Part shown: in pieces, positions 23,057 through 34,240 of the stretch
How positions within the stretch are numbered: position 1 is the stretch's first letter
How the letters are laid out: every line of letters begins with the position of its first letter
Source: Exobasidium rhododendri
Lineage: Eukaryota > Basidiomycota > Exobasidiomycetes > Exobasidiales > Exobasidiaceae
NCBI GenBank assembly: GCA_026210745.1
Contig: CP110630.1
Location: 1,736,001-1,800,000 of the forward strand
Direction of reading: 5' to 3'
Length of the DNA stretch: 64,000 nucleotides
Program-made: the position numbers and the translations under genes
Notes under the pieces: generated by a model
The model's database searches: none
Told to the model about the DNA's origin: nothing
What the model saw: the letters and a program-made list of their open reading frames with translations, nothing else

Positions 23057-25185
23057 ATGCAGACAGGACTCATGTCCCACGCGCACTCACCAGCTTCGAC
23101 GACCTCAAGTAGACGCAAGCCTTATGCAAAGAATGCGTGCTCAGCATGTAAGGTGAAGAAGGCAAGGTGTCAATTCCCTGATAGGAATTTAGATCAAGGG
23201 CAGCCACTTAACACCCGACTACCTGCCAATGAGTCGTGCGGGAGATGTGTAAAGCTAGGATATGCATGTATTGTACAAAGGCAGTCTCAGCAACATGTAC
23301 GACGCGGAAACCAATCCGACTCTAGCGCCTCTGTTCGACGAGGACCACACTCTATCGATGAAAGAAGCGATGCCAGCACTTCGTATGCCACTGCTGCTCT
23401 CACTGCAAGCCCTCGGCAGCCATGGGTCAGCTCCCTTCCCATACTGGACTCGCAGTCATCTGCTGTAATCATGAGCTATCGTAGGAGGCCTGGCGCTTTC
23501 TTGGGAGACCTCCTGGGTCAGATTGGGCCTAGCTCGTCCTCGTCAGCGCAGGAGATGCCAATCGACGTTGATCCTCTGCAGTACATTGACCCGTTACGTC
23601 TATCCGAGTACGAGAGCAAGTGAGTCTAGAAATTGTTACGTACTTGGCGATGCATGGGTCTCGACTACCGGACTAATGCCTCCTTTCTAATTCAAGTCTG
23701 TCCAAGTACAGGCTGTGGTTTCCCCACATCCCACTACTATCGTCCGTGGCATGCATCGAAGCCCACTGTACAGCGAATTCACAAGCAGACTCACCACCAC
23801 CACCACCATCACCATATTACGACTTGTCTCTATCCACCTCGCTTCTCCTCGCAATCTTGATCTGGTTAGCAACAAGCGATTCTTACCGAAGCGCGCCTTT
23901 GATACCTTCCATCTTGGCAAAAACAAGGGCGGTTATGGTCGATCTTCCCAAAACAATAGAGGCAGTCATTGCTCTCGAGCTCGTTGGTGCATTCATACCT
24001 CTAGCCGTGACAAAGTCAGGCTCTACCACTTCCCCGGACTACAACATATATAAGACGGGACCTGGTGAAAATCAAATCAGGGCGGCCATCGGAATAGCCG
24101 AGTCCATGCACCTCAACGATGATTACAACAACTTCACCCTCCACTGTAGCCGAGGTTCGCACTTTACAGTGATAGAACACCTACGACAAAAGGCGTTGCT
24201 GTGGAACAGTCTAATGGTCTGGGCCGCTTTCTCTTCAATGGACGAATTCCACGTCAGCCACTTCAAGGTACAAATCGACAAGAACATGGGGCGATATTGG
24301 CGCGATTGTGCACGATATTATCCCGTCCAATCTCAAGCTGGCATCTTGTGTCTCTCACATCGCATAGACTTGCTGTTCCATATGCACAAGTCGCTGAATG
24401 AGATTGCGGCCATCCGATGCCGTGCGCCCATGACCCAAATTGTTCATGATGATGGGCTGATCAAGAAGATCACTTCGCAAAGACAGAAATTAGATCAAGC
24501 AATGGAGCTGACACTACATGACTATCCAGAAGCTCTCTTGTGGTGTCGATTGGAGTTGTCATCCGCCATAGCGAATCTATTAGTCTATTATTGGCTAGGA
24601 GAATCGGAAGACTATGCAACAATTCTGAAATCTTGCCGGAAGAATGCAAATTGCTATGGTTTGACAATGAGTGTCTATGAACCAAGATACATGCTACTGG
24701 AGCAAGTGATTGCAATGTGCGAGATTGCCATCTCCTCCTTGAACGGATTGACACCACCTATCGCACTCACATCCTTGCTACTGTCGGCTGTGGTCAACGC
24801 TTGGAGCGCCTCTTCACTTGCCTGTGCTTGCATGTACCAAATCGTGGACAGGAGAGCGCTGCTGAGAGTATTACTGAAAGCACTACAGAGAACTATGAAG
24901 CTTCCGAGACAGTACAGCGCTCGTCGTGATCTGGATCTTATCACATCGGTCTTTGTCTCGGCCCGTGACGAATTGGAATTGCCAAGTAGTCAAGTGGGCA
25001 AACTTTGTTGGTTCGGACCTAGAGACCATAATTTCGATGAAAGCAGCATCAACACTCTGGAAAAGCTGTCGTGTGGGGTGAGAAGCTTTGAATCGTCAGA
25101 CGATGCGCTGCTACCCCTGTCATCGATACCGCTGGACTTCTTTGAACGATTCGTCACGCAGTATGGTGCTTCGTGGGAAGTGTAG
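23057..25185 (+). CDS. Zn(II)2Cys6 transcription factor, about 678 aa
   Basis: Two exons: 23057-23619 and 23712-25185; the intron has GTGAGT and CAG ends and joins in frame. The ATG at 23072 (MSHAHSPAS) is an alternative start. The N-terminus carries a Zn2Cys6 binuclear cluster at about residues 28-72: CSACKVKKARC, a long loop, then CGRCVKLGYAC; the loop between Cys-3 and Cys-4 is longer than usual. A Ser-rich linker follows. From about residue 200 the protein is a helical regulatory region (LIPSILAKTRAVMVDLPKTI, LTLHDYPEALLWCRLELSSA) of the kind found in fungal zinc-cluster activators. Binding site and targets cannot be told. The nearest transporter gene is 2.4 kb away and a regulatory link is not shown. 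Confidence 0.85.
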
Positions 25186-25386
25186 TGCAACTCTATTCAC
25201 TGTATCGTTGTGGCTGATGACGGAAAAGGATCTTGTTCTAGCATGATATACATTTTGTTCGAGTGTAATTGTACATAAACCTTTCTTTGATAAAATACAA
25301 TAGCACGAGCGAATCGTCGTCAATCGTCTTCGCTTCTTCTCTCGTCTGTACGACTATCTCCTTCCTGCTCTTGCACGTCCGGATAA

Positions 25387-25815
25387 TCACGAAGACGGGG
25401 AAGAATCGTCGCTTTTCCCTACCGATACCATTCGGTGATGGCTGTGGAGATGTATCCTCACATGACCTTCGTGCGACTTGAGGCTCGAGTCGGCTTTCGA
25501 GTTGGTGAAGTCGGGAGCTCTCTTTGTCGATGAACCATCCTCCATGATGTTCTGACACCTCTTGCTGTCAATTTGGAGAGGGGAAGTATGCTGATCTGCA
25601 TCGCAGGGAGACGATAAAACGATTGAGTCGGATGAGGTCCCCCTTTTCCTCCCGCCTATAGACTGGAATAGAGCTTGTGTTTTCTGGTACGCCATAGATG
25701 TGTGATATGACGACAGAGACGACGAAGATGCACCAGATGATTTCCGATGACAGTTGAATGAATGGAGTGGGACAGAGTAACCTGAGTCTTCCGAAAGCGA
25801 GCAGAGAGAGTCCAT
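25387..25815 (-). CDS. Small Ser-rich hypothetical protein, 142 aa
   Basis: Open frame with ATG at 25815 (MDSLCSLSEDSGY), Ser/His-rich, no domain or membrane segment. A TATA element near 26043-26049 on the same strand, and a GTGAGT donor at about 25900 with an acceptor near 25826, suggest a 5' leader intron upstream of this ATG. An alternative model begins at 26025 (MKSILPFLCTPY) and splices into a different frame over the same bases, giving a protein with one hydrophobic stretch; I cannot exclude it. Convergent with the zinc-cluster gene, 201 bases away. Confidence 0.4.
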   Translation of the reverse strand: MDSLCSLSEDSGYSVPLHSFNCHRKSSGASSSSLSSYHTSMAYQKTQALFQSIGGRKRGTSSDSIVLSSPCDADQHTSPLQIDSKRCQNIMEDGSSTKRAPDFTNSKADSSLKSHEGHVRIHLHSHHRMVSVGKSDDSSPSS

Positions 25816-27193
25816 TCTCGGTCTGGGTCACATCAAGGGAAGAAAATGGGGACTTAAGCAAACAAGTCGCCAGAGCTTGGCTTCTGTCTTCGAACTCACC
25901 TGTATAACATCTCGTCGAGGGCCTCCTGCCTCAGTAGATCCAAAGAAGTCATTGCAAAAGAAGATAGCCTTAAAGGAAGAGAGAGAGGTGTATGGTGTGC
26001 AAAGAAAAGGCAGGATGCTCTTCAAGTAGAGATGGAAGATCCATATATACTCTCTCGGGCCGCAAAAGCATGATAGAGACCTTCGTATCTTTTGCTCCTA
26101 GGAACGGCAAAAGTTTGTCATATTGTATGCATTCCCTGAGATTTTTCCTCTATTTGCGTCCTATGTATGCGTGAACGCGCCACCATCGGGCAAATCTTTA
26201 ATCCCAAGGAACAAGCTTCATCGAGAAAGTACACATGAAAAGTCTCATCGATGAGGTGGCGATGAACAATTTTCCCGAATTATCTTACCACAAGATAATA
26301 CTTATTGTAGTCACCGTATGCAGGACATCGTAGATCCACCTTTAGATAGGTTTCCTAAATTCCTCCAGGCCTTCTGCATGAATGCATCCGTCCGAGGCAC
26401 TCGATTGAATAGAAAGGGGGGAAACAATCTCCTGAATCAGACTGCATTTCTTACTAAGTGGCAACTGGAAGAAAGCCACACTCTATCTCGAAATTTTGGC
26501 TCTCGCGCCAATTCCACCGCCCTTCCGACGAAACTCTGCTCTTTCCGCTCACCGCTTCTACTACTTTGGACGCGGCTCGGTTGATTTATCTCTTTGTCCC
26601 CTATCTTGGAGCGGGTACTATATATACAAAACCTGTGCTGTTCTCTACCTCGCTTTTTTTTCTTTATTTCTTTCTTGCTCAGAAGCAAGCTACACTATCT
26701 TCGAGTAGTGTCTATGAGAGAACATATACATACTGTACTTGTAGTAGTGTAAGTCGACGCGCGTCAATAGAGCGTCGACCACTTACTAGCTGATTCTCAC
26801 TGGAGAGGCTAGCGTCCCTGGAGGGGCTGCCGAGCTCCCGAGCATCGTCAGCTCCTTTTCGAACTGTCCTTCCGGTAAGTGATCCTGAGTCTTTATCGAC
26901 GTAAGGAAGTCGTTGAGTCTGTACGAGTGTCTCCAGCAAGTCTTGTATGAGTGGGGCAAAATTGTCGAAAAGTGGTCAGAATGTTTCAATTACACATACT
27001 GAAGTCAAACACGAGTGCTTAAGGTGCAATACACAAATATGTGGCGTATCATGAAATTATCAAGTCCTATACGGCTTCATCGCATATCAGCATCGCTGCT
27101 ATCATATTTCATCCCTCACTCGATTACATTCTCAGTCACTTTTCCCATCGCCTTTAGCTACGTCATTCACTGTCATTCGGGCACAAAGACCAT
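25816..27193. other. Intergenic region, 1.4 kb
   Basis: Apart from the leader and TATA element of the Ser-rich gene, it holds a second clean TATA (TACTATATATACAAA, about 26617-26630) followed by a pyrimidine-rich tract (26641-26690), with no convincing gene downstream. Short frames around it are not supported. Confidence 0.4.
26043..26049 (-). promoter_or_regulatory. TATA-like element upstream of the small Ser-rich gene
   Basis: Minus-strand GTATATATGG. It lies about 20 bases from the alternative ATG at 26025, too close to include that ATG in the message, but about 230 bases from the ATG at 25815. Confidence 0.35.
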
Positions 27194-29003
27194 TTACCCA
27201 TCGTCTTCTTCACCATGGCTATCGATATCACCAGGCCATTCTTTCTCCTTCTTCCAATCATCTAATGTCTTGAAATAGTTACCAGAGTCCTCCGATTGCT
27301 CTACTTCGCCACGCAGGAACTTTTCCGCATACCCAACATCTGACTCGTTTACACCATGGAGTATGATCTTGTTAGTGAAAGTAGCGGCCTTAGTCAACAA
27401 CTCAGGAATTTTGCTCGCTTCAGATGCTTCCGTTTCGAACTTCAAGTGCTTAGGAAGTGCTTTTAGACCCACAGAACCGATCACCTTATCGTTGCCAAAA
27501 TATTCCTTTTCGTATGCATATGTCGCCTCGAATAAAGCACGAAGAGTCTTGTCAGTCCTTGCTGGACCGTTCTCGTGCTCATTTCGAAGAATATGCAACT
27601 TTGCGCGGGCTAGGCTGACGTTGAAGTCGTCCCCCGACGGGGTATGAGAGGCATAACGAGTATCGACCAGCTCTGCCTCTGGCATCCATACGTCAAAATT
27701 TGTGCCCGGAATTCTCAATCCGTATCCTTTTCGGCCCTCTTTGGTCATGATCAGACTTCTTAAACTTTCCGGTAAAGTCGGACTGGTTTTGAGTGCGTCG
27801 AAGAGTAGTCTAGATCAGGATAGTCAGTATGAAGCGCTATATTAAGTGTTCCGGAATGTACCCTCACCGAGCGGCCCGTAGATATACATGGGCAAATGCA
27901 GATGTACCCAAATCGGCATACTCCTCGTCCTCCGGAATTTCATTTTCCCAAGGCACGCCAGCGAACTTCATCATCAAGAGCATTCGTGTCGATGCGTGCA
28001 AATCTCTTGCTAACTCTGTCGTTGAGAAAGAGAAAAGGAAGACGATGACAAGGATACCAAACATATCCTTTGGACTAATTGCCCAGCATAGCTCCAAGGT
28101 GGCCCTGCCTACGTCGTGGTAATACTCAGCATGATTGGCTTTGAGTATTTTTCTTGCTCTTTTGACCCCACCCGTGCTCTTGTATTGGCGGCACATCGTT
28201 CGAAATTCGATTTCCAGTGCCATGCTCTGCAACACTATGACGAAATTAGACCTTTGAGCGGCGACTTTCATACTCTTGGCCAAGACTTGTAAATGTCGCA
28301 TGTTGTCGTCTTCCTTGCCTTTGCCTGTCTCCTTTTGTGGTCGGACATGAAATATTCTCTTCTCATACGCACTCTTCTTGAAAGCTGCAACTATTCGTTG
28401 TACTATCGCCATAGGATTAGCAGAACCTCTCGTACACAGCCGCATCAGAGACAGCGTCGCGGATCTGCACAATTTGCAACAATTATCTCAGCTCTCGTCG
28501 CAGCAGTCTACAGATGCACACACTTACAAACAATCTTCCTGCCATATAACATTCCAATCAGCGTTATTACCACTATCAGTGCTTTGGCGTTGCATGGCAT
28601 CTCTTCTCTGCGTTGCTGAACGCGATTTTTCTGCTTTGAACTCTTCAGATGATGGCGTAATGCTGACAGGAATTCTTTTCCCAAAGGTAGACACCGTCAT
28701 CTCCTTTCTTGCCTTCTTCTTCCCAGATTGCTTTTCTGCTCCCTCCTTTGGATCTGCTTTACGCTTTTCGGTCGTCTGAATTTCTCCTTCTTCGTCTGAG
28801 GATGATTCAGGATTTTCATCTCCAAAGTGAAGAGGGTAAATGTCTCGTACTGCTTCCACAATCTCAGAGACAAGGTCATCGTTCACATCGACGCCACTTC
28901 GTCTCGCAGTAGTTCTGACGGCACGGGCAACGATCTCTGCCATTAGCTCGGGGGTCATGACCGAGGTCGATCCTCTACTTTGTCCACGATCTACTGCTTG
29001 CAT
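27194..29003 (-). CDS. Unrecognised nuclear-looking protein, 562 aa, divergent from the copia-disrupted gene
   Basis: Three exons: 29003-28528, 28464-27868 and 27809-27194; introns of 63 and 58 bases, phase 2 each, frame kept throughout. Residues 1-65 are helical (MAEIVARAVRTTARRSGVDV). An acidic Ser stretch follows, then a Lys-rich patch that could be a nuclear signal (KQSGKKKARKEM, about 95-106). The middle is ordered (VIVLQSMALEIEFRTMCRQY, YHDVGRATLELCWAISPKD) with one short hydrophobic stretch (FGILVIVFLFSFS) that may be a buried helix rather than a membrane span. The C-terminal part ends in Glu/Asp. It shares a gap of about 215 bases with the gene at 29219. No family recognised. Confidence 0.65.
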
Positions 29004-29218
29004 GTCGTGTTGCGAGTTAAGTATGCCCGTGAAGATGGTAGAGTGGGTCTCAAAAAGATTGACGATAAGTACAGCGAAGTGAGGATACGTGGCCAGACAT
29101 CAGCCAATTCTTCGGCCCGCATCGCGTCGAGTAGCAACACGGAGCGGACACCCTCTTGTCATTCACACTTGCCCAGCAAGTATCAGTTCTACACTCTACA
29201 CCACTAAGACACCTCGGA
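29004..29218. promoter_or_regulatory. Short bidirectional promoter region
   Basis: 215 bases separate the ATG at 29003 (minus) from the ATG at 29219 (plus). Both promoters must fit here, so the two genes are probably co-regulated. No TATA box is evident. Confidence 0.45.
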
Positions 29219-29643
29219 ATGTTGACCACGCGACAAGGCAAGACCGATGCTGCGTCCATCTCGGCCACAGGCAAAAGCAAGGCAAGGGCAAAGGAAAGAG
29301 ACGTAGATACAGACAAGACACCAACTTCCGCGACAGACAAAGGCAAGACAAAGGCCGTCGAGGTAGACAAGACACCACTTTCAGCTGCCAATAAGTTGAC
29401 GCTCAACACTAAGGAAGATATGTTACAGGCACCTTCCACCAAGCAAGGAATGAGCGTTGCAAGAGGAGATGATGCAATTGTGACGATGAAAAGCGGCGGA
29501 GTTTTGACCCCTTTGGAAGGCCTCCTCATCATGGGCAGCATTTATATCGGAAAGCGCCACAATCCACAAATTCTCTGGGTGTCTGGCAATGGGGGATATT
29601 TTAAGTTTTGTTGGACGACTGAAGGAGGTGTCGAGGAGAGCAC

Positions 29644-29648
29644 TGCCC
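29644..29648. repeat. 5-base target site duplication, left copy
   Basis: TGCCC directly before the TG of the 5' LTR, repeated at 34505-34509 directly after the CA of the 3' LTR. A 5-base duplication is standard for Ty1/copia integrases. Confidence 0.92.
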
Positions 29649-29912
29649 TGTAGAAATGACGCTCTGACCTTGTCCCCATTTTACCATTCCCTTGCAGCGG
29701 CCTCTCACGCTTGGACCCCTTCTTCACACCTTTCACGGGAAGCCAAGCTTGGGCCTCTGCATTCTCTTTCTTGCTCTCGTTGCCACTCAGGGGTACACCC
29801 CATTCTACTTTCTTCCTGCTTTGTGTCGACACTCTTACATGTATATAAACTACCCCCTCTATCATCTCAATTTGATGGGACATGAGTTACCGTTCCCTTT
29901 CCCATCTCAACA
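29649..29912 (+). repeat. 5' LTR of the copia element
   Basis: 264 bases, starts TGTAGAAATG and ends CATCTCAACA. It contains a TATA element (ATGTATATAAAC, about 29839-29850) expected to begin element transcription. Confidence 0.95.
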
Positions 29913-29924
29913 GGTTATGAGCCC
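29913..29924 (+). other. Primer-binding site, initiator tRNA-Met anticodon region
   Basis: GGTTATGAGCCC directly follows the 5' LTR. Its reverse complement, GGGCTCATAACC, equals the anticodon arm of eukaryotic initiator tRNA-Met as I remember it (CAT anticodon inside). Use of an internal piece of this tRNA is known from Drosophila copia. Confidence 0.75.
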
Positions 29925-30010
29925 AATTCGTACCTAATTCTCAATCCTCTTTGCGTAACTCCTTGATCCCAATTTCCAACATCTTCCTTCTCCATTCTTC
30001 TACACCAACA

Positions 30011-33000
30011 ATGTCTTCTGACGGTGTAGCTACTAACAAAGTCCCTCTCTTAACAGGTGACAACTACTTCGAGTGGAAGAGTCGTGTTTCAACTATCATC
30101 AAGGCAAAGAGCTTCAAGGCTTTCTCCATCATCAATGGAAGCTACCTATTTCCGGTCAACCCCAATCCTTCAGTCACGACTTCAACAAGATCAACCAACC
30201 AGCTTGATCAGGATTATCAGGAAGAACTGGAGCAATGGCATACTGCTGACGCCAATGCTCAGAAGATCATTCAAGAAGGGATAAGCTCTGCTATGTTTAG
30301 CATGATCAGTAATCTTCCTACCGCTCTAGCACAGTGGACTGAACTAAATCTTCTCTATGGTCAAGTCCAGCTGTCTGAGCGACTCCGACTCCAGACTCAG
30401 TTTGATCAACTCAGTCAGGGAAGTCAATCCACTGAGGACTTTATCAACACAGTCATCTCAATGCAGAGCCGTCTGGCCTCAATTGGATTTCCTCCGGAAC
30501 CAGATCGAGTCATCCAGGTTCTGCTCTGGAACCTAAACAGCAAGTTTGATCAATGGCAGCCGTCATTACAAACTTCTATTGATGAATGGTCACTCAATGG
30601 GATTTCCTATGCCGCAATCATCCTCAAAGTCATCAGCAAGATTAAGAGTGCTGATAAATTGATCCAAATCCGCATGGAGCGGACCAAAGGCATTGGGAGA
30701 GAGGTCGCCATGTCTTCTCAGCATCAAACTGGCTCCAACCGCCCCAATTGTTCCTTCTGCAAGCGGGTTGGTCACACTGCAGAACGATGCTTCAAGAATC
30801 CAAAGGGCCAAAGTTATTGTCCCTCTTTTCAAGATAACTCCAAAGCTCCTTACCAAAAGAAGGAAGCCAATCGGCACCACCGTCCCAGTAACCAGGACAA
30901 CCGCAACAACCGCAAGGACCACGCTTCTATTGCATCTGAAGTTGAGGAACATGCGGCTGTCTCAGCACCTTCAATTGAATCACACTGGATGGTGGACAGC
31001 GGTGCAAGCAGTCATGTCACTAGCACTCTGGAGGACTTCATTACCCTCACCAAAGCCGATATAGGATTCATCACTGTGGGTGGCAAGCGTCAACTCCCTA
31101 TCAAAGGAATTGGAGAAGTCCTTCTCCAAGCCAACCTAGATGGTAAACTAGTGCCTCGACGTCTGATCAATGTCTACTATGTCCCAGATCTAGGATTCCG
31201 TCTCTATTCTACAGAAAAGTCTGTCTTGAATGGCTTCAGGCCTGTCTATGCGGATGACGGTACCCTGACCATCAGATCAATCAAAAATAACTTCCGACTC
31301 TTCAACACTGTTACTCTCAACGGAGCCAGATACCTTGACTGTATCACCCCCGTTCATGAACAGGCTCTCATTACTACCAAGCCGGTCAGTAAGGATCTCT
31401 CCCTCTGGCACCAACGTCTTGGTCACATTGCCGAGCAAGCTGTCAAGCACACTCTCAATCAGGGTGGTGTCAAGAAGGTTGTTGATCAAGAAGGAGAGGT
31501 GTGCTCTTCCTGCCTTCAGGGTGGCCATGTCCGCCACTCGTTCTCCCCAAGGCACACCAAATCCTCTGAGCCGCTTGCTCTTGTACACTCTGATGTGGTA
31601 GGCCCTCTCCCTCCATCTCTAAAGCACAATAGGTACTTTTGCACCTTTGTAGACGACGCAACTGGATTCCTCATTGCCTACACCATGAAGGGAAAAGATT
31701 CTACTTTTCAATCCTTCAAACAGTTTCTGCCACTTGCAGAACGAGCTGCAGCCAAGCCACTCCGCATTCTCCGTTCTGATGGAGGAGGAGAGTATGTCAA
31801 TGCCGAGATGCAGCAATTCCTAGCAGATCATGGAATCCCTCATCAGATCACCATTGCTCGTACTCCTCAACAAAATGGTGTTGCTGAACGCCTCAACTGC
31901 ACCTTGATGGAGATGACTCGAGCAATGCTCATCAAATCCAACTGTCCAGAGTTCTTATGGGCAGAAGCATTCACTCTTGCAGTCTGGATCCACAACAGAG
32001 TTGCTCGGCGTGGCGCAAAGTCTCCGTATCACCGTTGGTACAAGCAACAACCTGACCTCAATCTTCTCAGGACTTTTGGATGTCTTGCTTATGCAGCCAA
32101 TACCTCTGCTCATAAGAAGAAGCTTGAGCACCGCTCTGAACCATACATCTTCATTGGATTCTCAGAAGGTCGCAAAGGATGGAAGCTCTACAGCATCTCC
32201 AGCCGTACCATCACCAACAGCATTGATGTTGTCTTTGAGGAGAATAATTTTCCTTACCTCACCAATGGAGACATGCCACCGTCTCAAAGTCCATCCAGGC
32301 TTGCTTCTCAGGTTTATCCAAACCTTGATACCGTCATCCAAAATCTGCCTTATCATCAATCGCTCACGCCCTCTTCTGACCCTGCCTTGATCACGGCATC
32401 TCAAGAACCAGAAGCTGATCCCCTTGATGATGGCAGCTCCCTCTCATCACTCTCTTCTGAAGAGGAAGACACTCCTGTCCCTTTGCAACGCCAACGCAAG
32501 CCACCTTCATACCTCTGTGACTTCCAACACTTTGCTTTCCTTGCAAATGCCCTTATTGTCTCTAACCAGGAGGAGCCTGTCGAGCCTACAACTGTCAACG
32601 AGGCTCAAAAGTTACCTGATTGGCCTCTTTGGGAGGAGGCAGTCAAAGGAGAGCTCAACAACCACAAAGTGAACGGCACATGGCAACTTGTTGATCTTCC
32701 GTATCAAAGATGGCCAATCACAGCCCGATGGGTCTTGACAAGAAAGTTCAATGCTGACGGCTCCATCAACAAGTACAAGGCTTGCCTTGTTGCTAGAGGG
32801 TACTCCCAACGTGAAGGACTAGACTTCAAAGAAACTTTTGCTCCAGTTATCAGGATTGGAACAATCCGACTTGTGCTGGCCATTGCCACCAAAAATCACT
32901 GGGAAGTCCATCAAATGGATGTCGTTGCAGCCTACTTGAACGGCAATCTTGAAGAAGAGATCTACATGGTCCAACCCCCTGGCATGGAGGATGGAACCGG

Positions 33001-34126
33001 AAGAGTCTGCCGTCTCATCAAAGGCCTTTATGGTCTCAAGCAGGCAGGCAGAGTCTGGTATCAGAAGGCACACAAACATCTGATGGACATTGGATTCAAG
33101 TGCCTTGATGCCGATCAAGGACTTTACTTCCGCAAGCAGCCGTCCTCAGCCATTGTATGTCTATACGTTGATGACATACTGATCACAGCTGCGTCAGTTG
33201 AGGAGATAATCACAATCAAGGAGGAGTTCCACAGAGCATTCAAGATGACAGACGGAAGCCTTGTGAGTTTTATCTTAGGCCTTCAGGTATCTTGGAACAA
33301 CAGCACCGTCACGATCAGCCAAGAGACCTACATCAAGAAGATTGTCAAGAGATTCAATTTGGAATCAGCAAATGCAGTCTCAACACCATTGCCGTCGGGA
33401 TTCTGCATCACCACAGCCGACTCAGAATTACCACTCACTCCAAGTCAGCACAAACTCTACCAGTCAGCTGTTGGAGCCATCATGTACGCTGCCATGGGTA
33501 CAAGAGTTGACATTGCCTTCTCTGCACAACTCCTCTCTCGGCGCTTGAACGCCCCAACTTCAGCTCATTGGGCTGCAGTAAAGCATCTGCTCCGGTATCT
33601 CAAAGGAACAGCCAACTATCATCTTTCTTACATCATTGGAGTTTCTCCTGTCAGCAATCTCAACGTCTACTGTGATGCCGACTATGCCGGAGACAAGGAG
33701 ACCTCTCGATCTACCACTGGTATGATCTCCACATTCAATTCTGGCATTGTCACATGGGCCTCCCGTCGCCAAACAACTGTGGCTCAGTCCACCTTGGAAT
33801 CAGAGTACATTGCCCTCTGCGAGGCCACCAAAGAAACCATCTGGCTTCGCACAATCCTAGCAGAACTTGGAGAGCTACAGGAAGGGCCCACTACCATTCA
33901 TGCCGACAACCTTGGAGCCAATGCGTTCACCAAGGAAACTCAATTTCACCGTCACACAAAGCACATTGCAGTCAAGTACCATTACACCCGTGACATGGTT
34001 ACTGAAGGTAATATCATTGTGGAATACATTCCAACCTCGTTACAGAAGGCCGACATTCTTACAAAAGGTCTTCCTAGGGTCAAGCACTCTGAAGCTATTG
34101 CGCACCTGTCTATGAGCAATACTTAA
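30011..34126 (+). CDS. Copia gag-pol polyprotein, 1371 aa
   Basis: Single open frame; start at the first ATG (MSSDGVATNK). Gag occupies about the first 250 residues and ends with a zinc knuckle (CSFCKRVGHTAERC). The aspartic protease motif is MVDSGASSHVT. Integrase has the HHCC zinc-binding region (WHQRLGH ... CSSC) and the D-D-E core (VHSDVVGPL, LRSDGGGEYVN, NGVAERLN). Reverse transcriptase shows QMDVVAAYLNG and the catalytic LYVDDILI. RNase H carries YCDADYAGD and ESEYIAL. The order integrase before reverse transcriptase defines Ty1/copia. All domains are present, so it looks whole. Confidence 0.95.
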   Translation: MSSDGVATNKVPLLTGDNYFEWKSRVSTIIKAKSFKAFSIINGSYLFPVNPNPSVTTSTRSTNQLDQDYQEELEQWHTADANAQKIIQEGISSAMFSMISNLPTALAQWTELNLLYGQVQLSERLRLQTQFDQLSQGSQSTEDFINTVISMQSRLASIGFPPEPDRVIQVLLWNLNSKFDQWQPSLQTSIDEWSLNGISYAAIILKVISKIKSADKLIQIRMERTKGIGREVAMSSQHQTGSNRPNCSFCKRVGHTAERCFKNPKGQSYCPSFQDNSKAPYQKKEANRHHRPSNQDNRNNRKDHASIASEVEEHAAVSAPSIESHWMVDSGASSHVTSTLEDFITLTKADIGFITVGGKRQLPIKGIGEVLLQANLDGKLVPRRLINVYYVPDLGFRLYSTEKSVLNGFRPVYADDGTLTIRSIKNNFRLFNTVTLNGARYLDCITPVHEQALITTKPVSKDLSLWHQRLGHIAEQAVKHTLNQGGVKKVVDQEGEVCSSCLQGGHVRHSFSPRHTKSSEPLALVHSDVVGPLPPSLKHNRYFCTFVDDATGFLIAYTMKGKDSTFQSFKQFLPLAERAAAKPLRILRSDGGGEYVNAEMQQFLADHGIPHQITIARTPQQNGVAERLNCTLMEMTRAMLIKSNCPEFLWAEAFTLAVWIHNRVARRGAKSPYHRWYKQQPDLNLLRTFGCLAYAANTSAHKKKLEHRSEPYIFIGFSEGRKGWKLYSISSRTITNSIDVVFEENNFPYLTNGDMPPSQSPSRLASQVYPNLDTVIQNLPYHQSLTPSSDPALITASQEPEADPLDDGSSLSSLSSEEEDTPVPLQRQRKPPSYLCDFQHFAFLANALIVSNQEEPVEPTTVNEAQKLPDWPLWEEAVKGELNNHKVNGTWQLVDLPYQRWPITARWVLTRKFNADGSINKYKACLVARGYSQREGLDFKETFAPVIRIGTIRLVLAIATKNHWEVHQMDVVAAYLNGNLEEEIYMVQPPGMEDGTGRVCRLIKGLYGLKQAGRVWYQKAHKHLMDIGFKCLDADQGLYFRKQPSSAIVCLYVDDILITAASVEEIITIKEEFHRAFKMTDGSLVSFILGLQVSWNNSTVTISQETYIKKIVKRFNLESANAVSTPLPSGFCITTADSELPLTPSQHKLYQSAVGAIMYAAMGTRVDIAFSAQLLSRRLNAPTSAHWAAVKHLLRYLKGTANYHLSYIIGVSPVSNLNVYCDADYAGDKETSRSTTGMISTFNSGIVTWASRRQTTVAQSTLESEYIALCEATKETIWLRTILAELGELQEGPTTIHADNLGANAFTKETQFHRHTKHIAVKYHYTRDMVTEGNIIVEYIPTSLQKADILTKGLPRVKHSEAIAHLSMSNT

Positions 34127-34130
34127 CCCT

Positions 34131-34205
34131 ACTGTGCGATTTTTCGTACAGTCTAACGCGTGCGATTTTTCGTACAGTCCAAGCTGTGCGATTATTCATA
34201 CAGCT
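34131..34205 (+). repeat. Three tandem hairpin-forming units in the element's 3' untranslated region
   Basis: CTGTGCGATTTTTCGTACAG-type units occur three times, about 26-28 bases apart; the third is diverged (ATTATTCATACAG). Each unit can fold as an 8-base stem with a short T-rich loop. They lie between the gag-pol stop and the purine tract. Confidence 0.8.
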
Positions 34206-34230
34206 TGTGTTATCTACCTGGAATCCCTTT

Positions 34231-34240
34231 TGAGGAGGAG
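34231..34240 (+). other. Polypurine tract
   Basis: TGAGGAGGAG lies immediately before the 3' LTR, the expected place for plus-strand priming. Confidence 0.8.
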
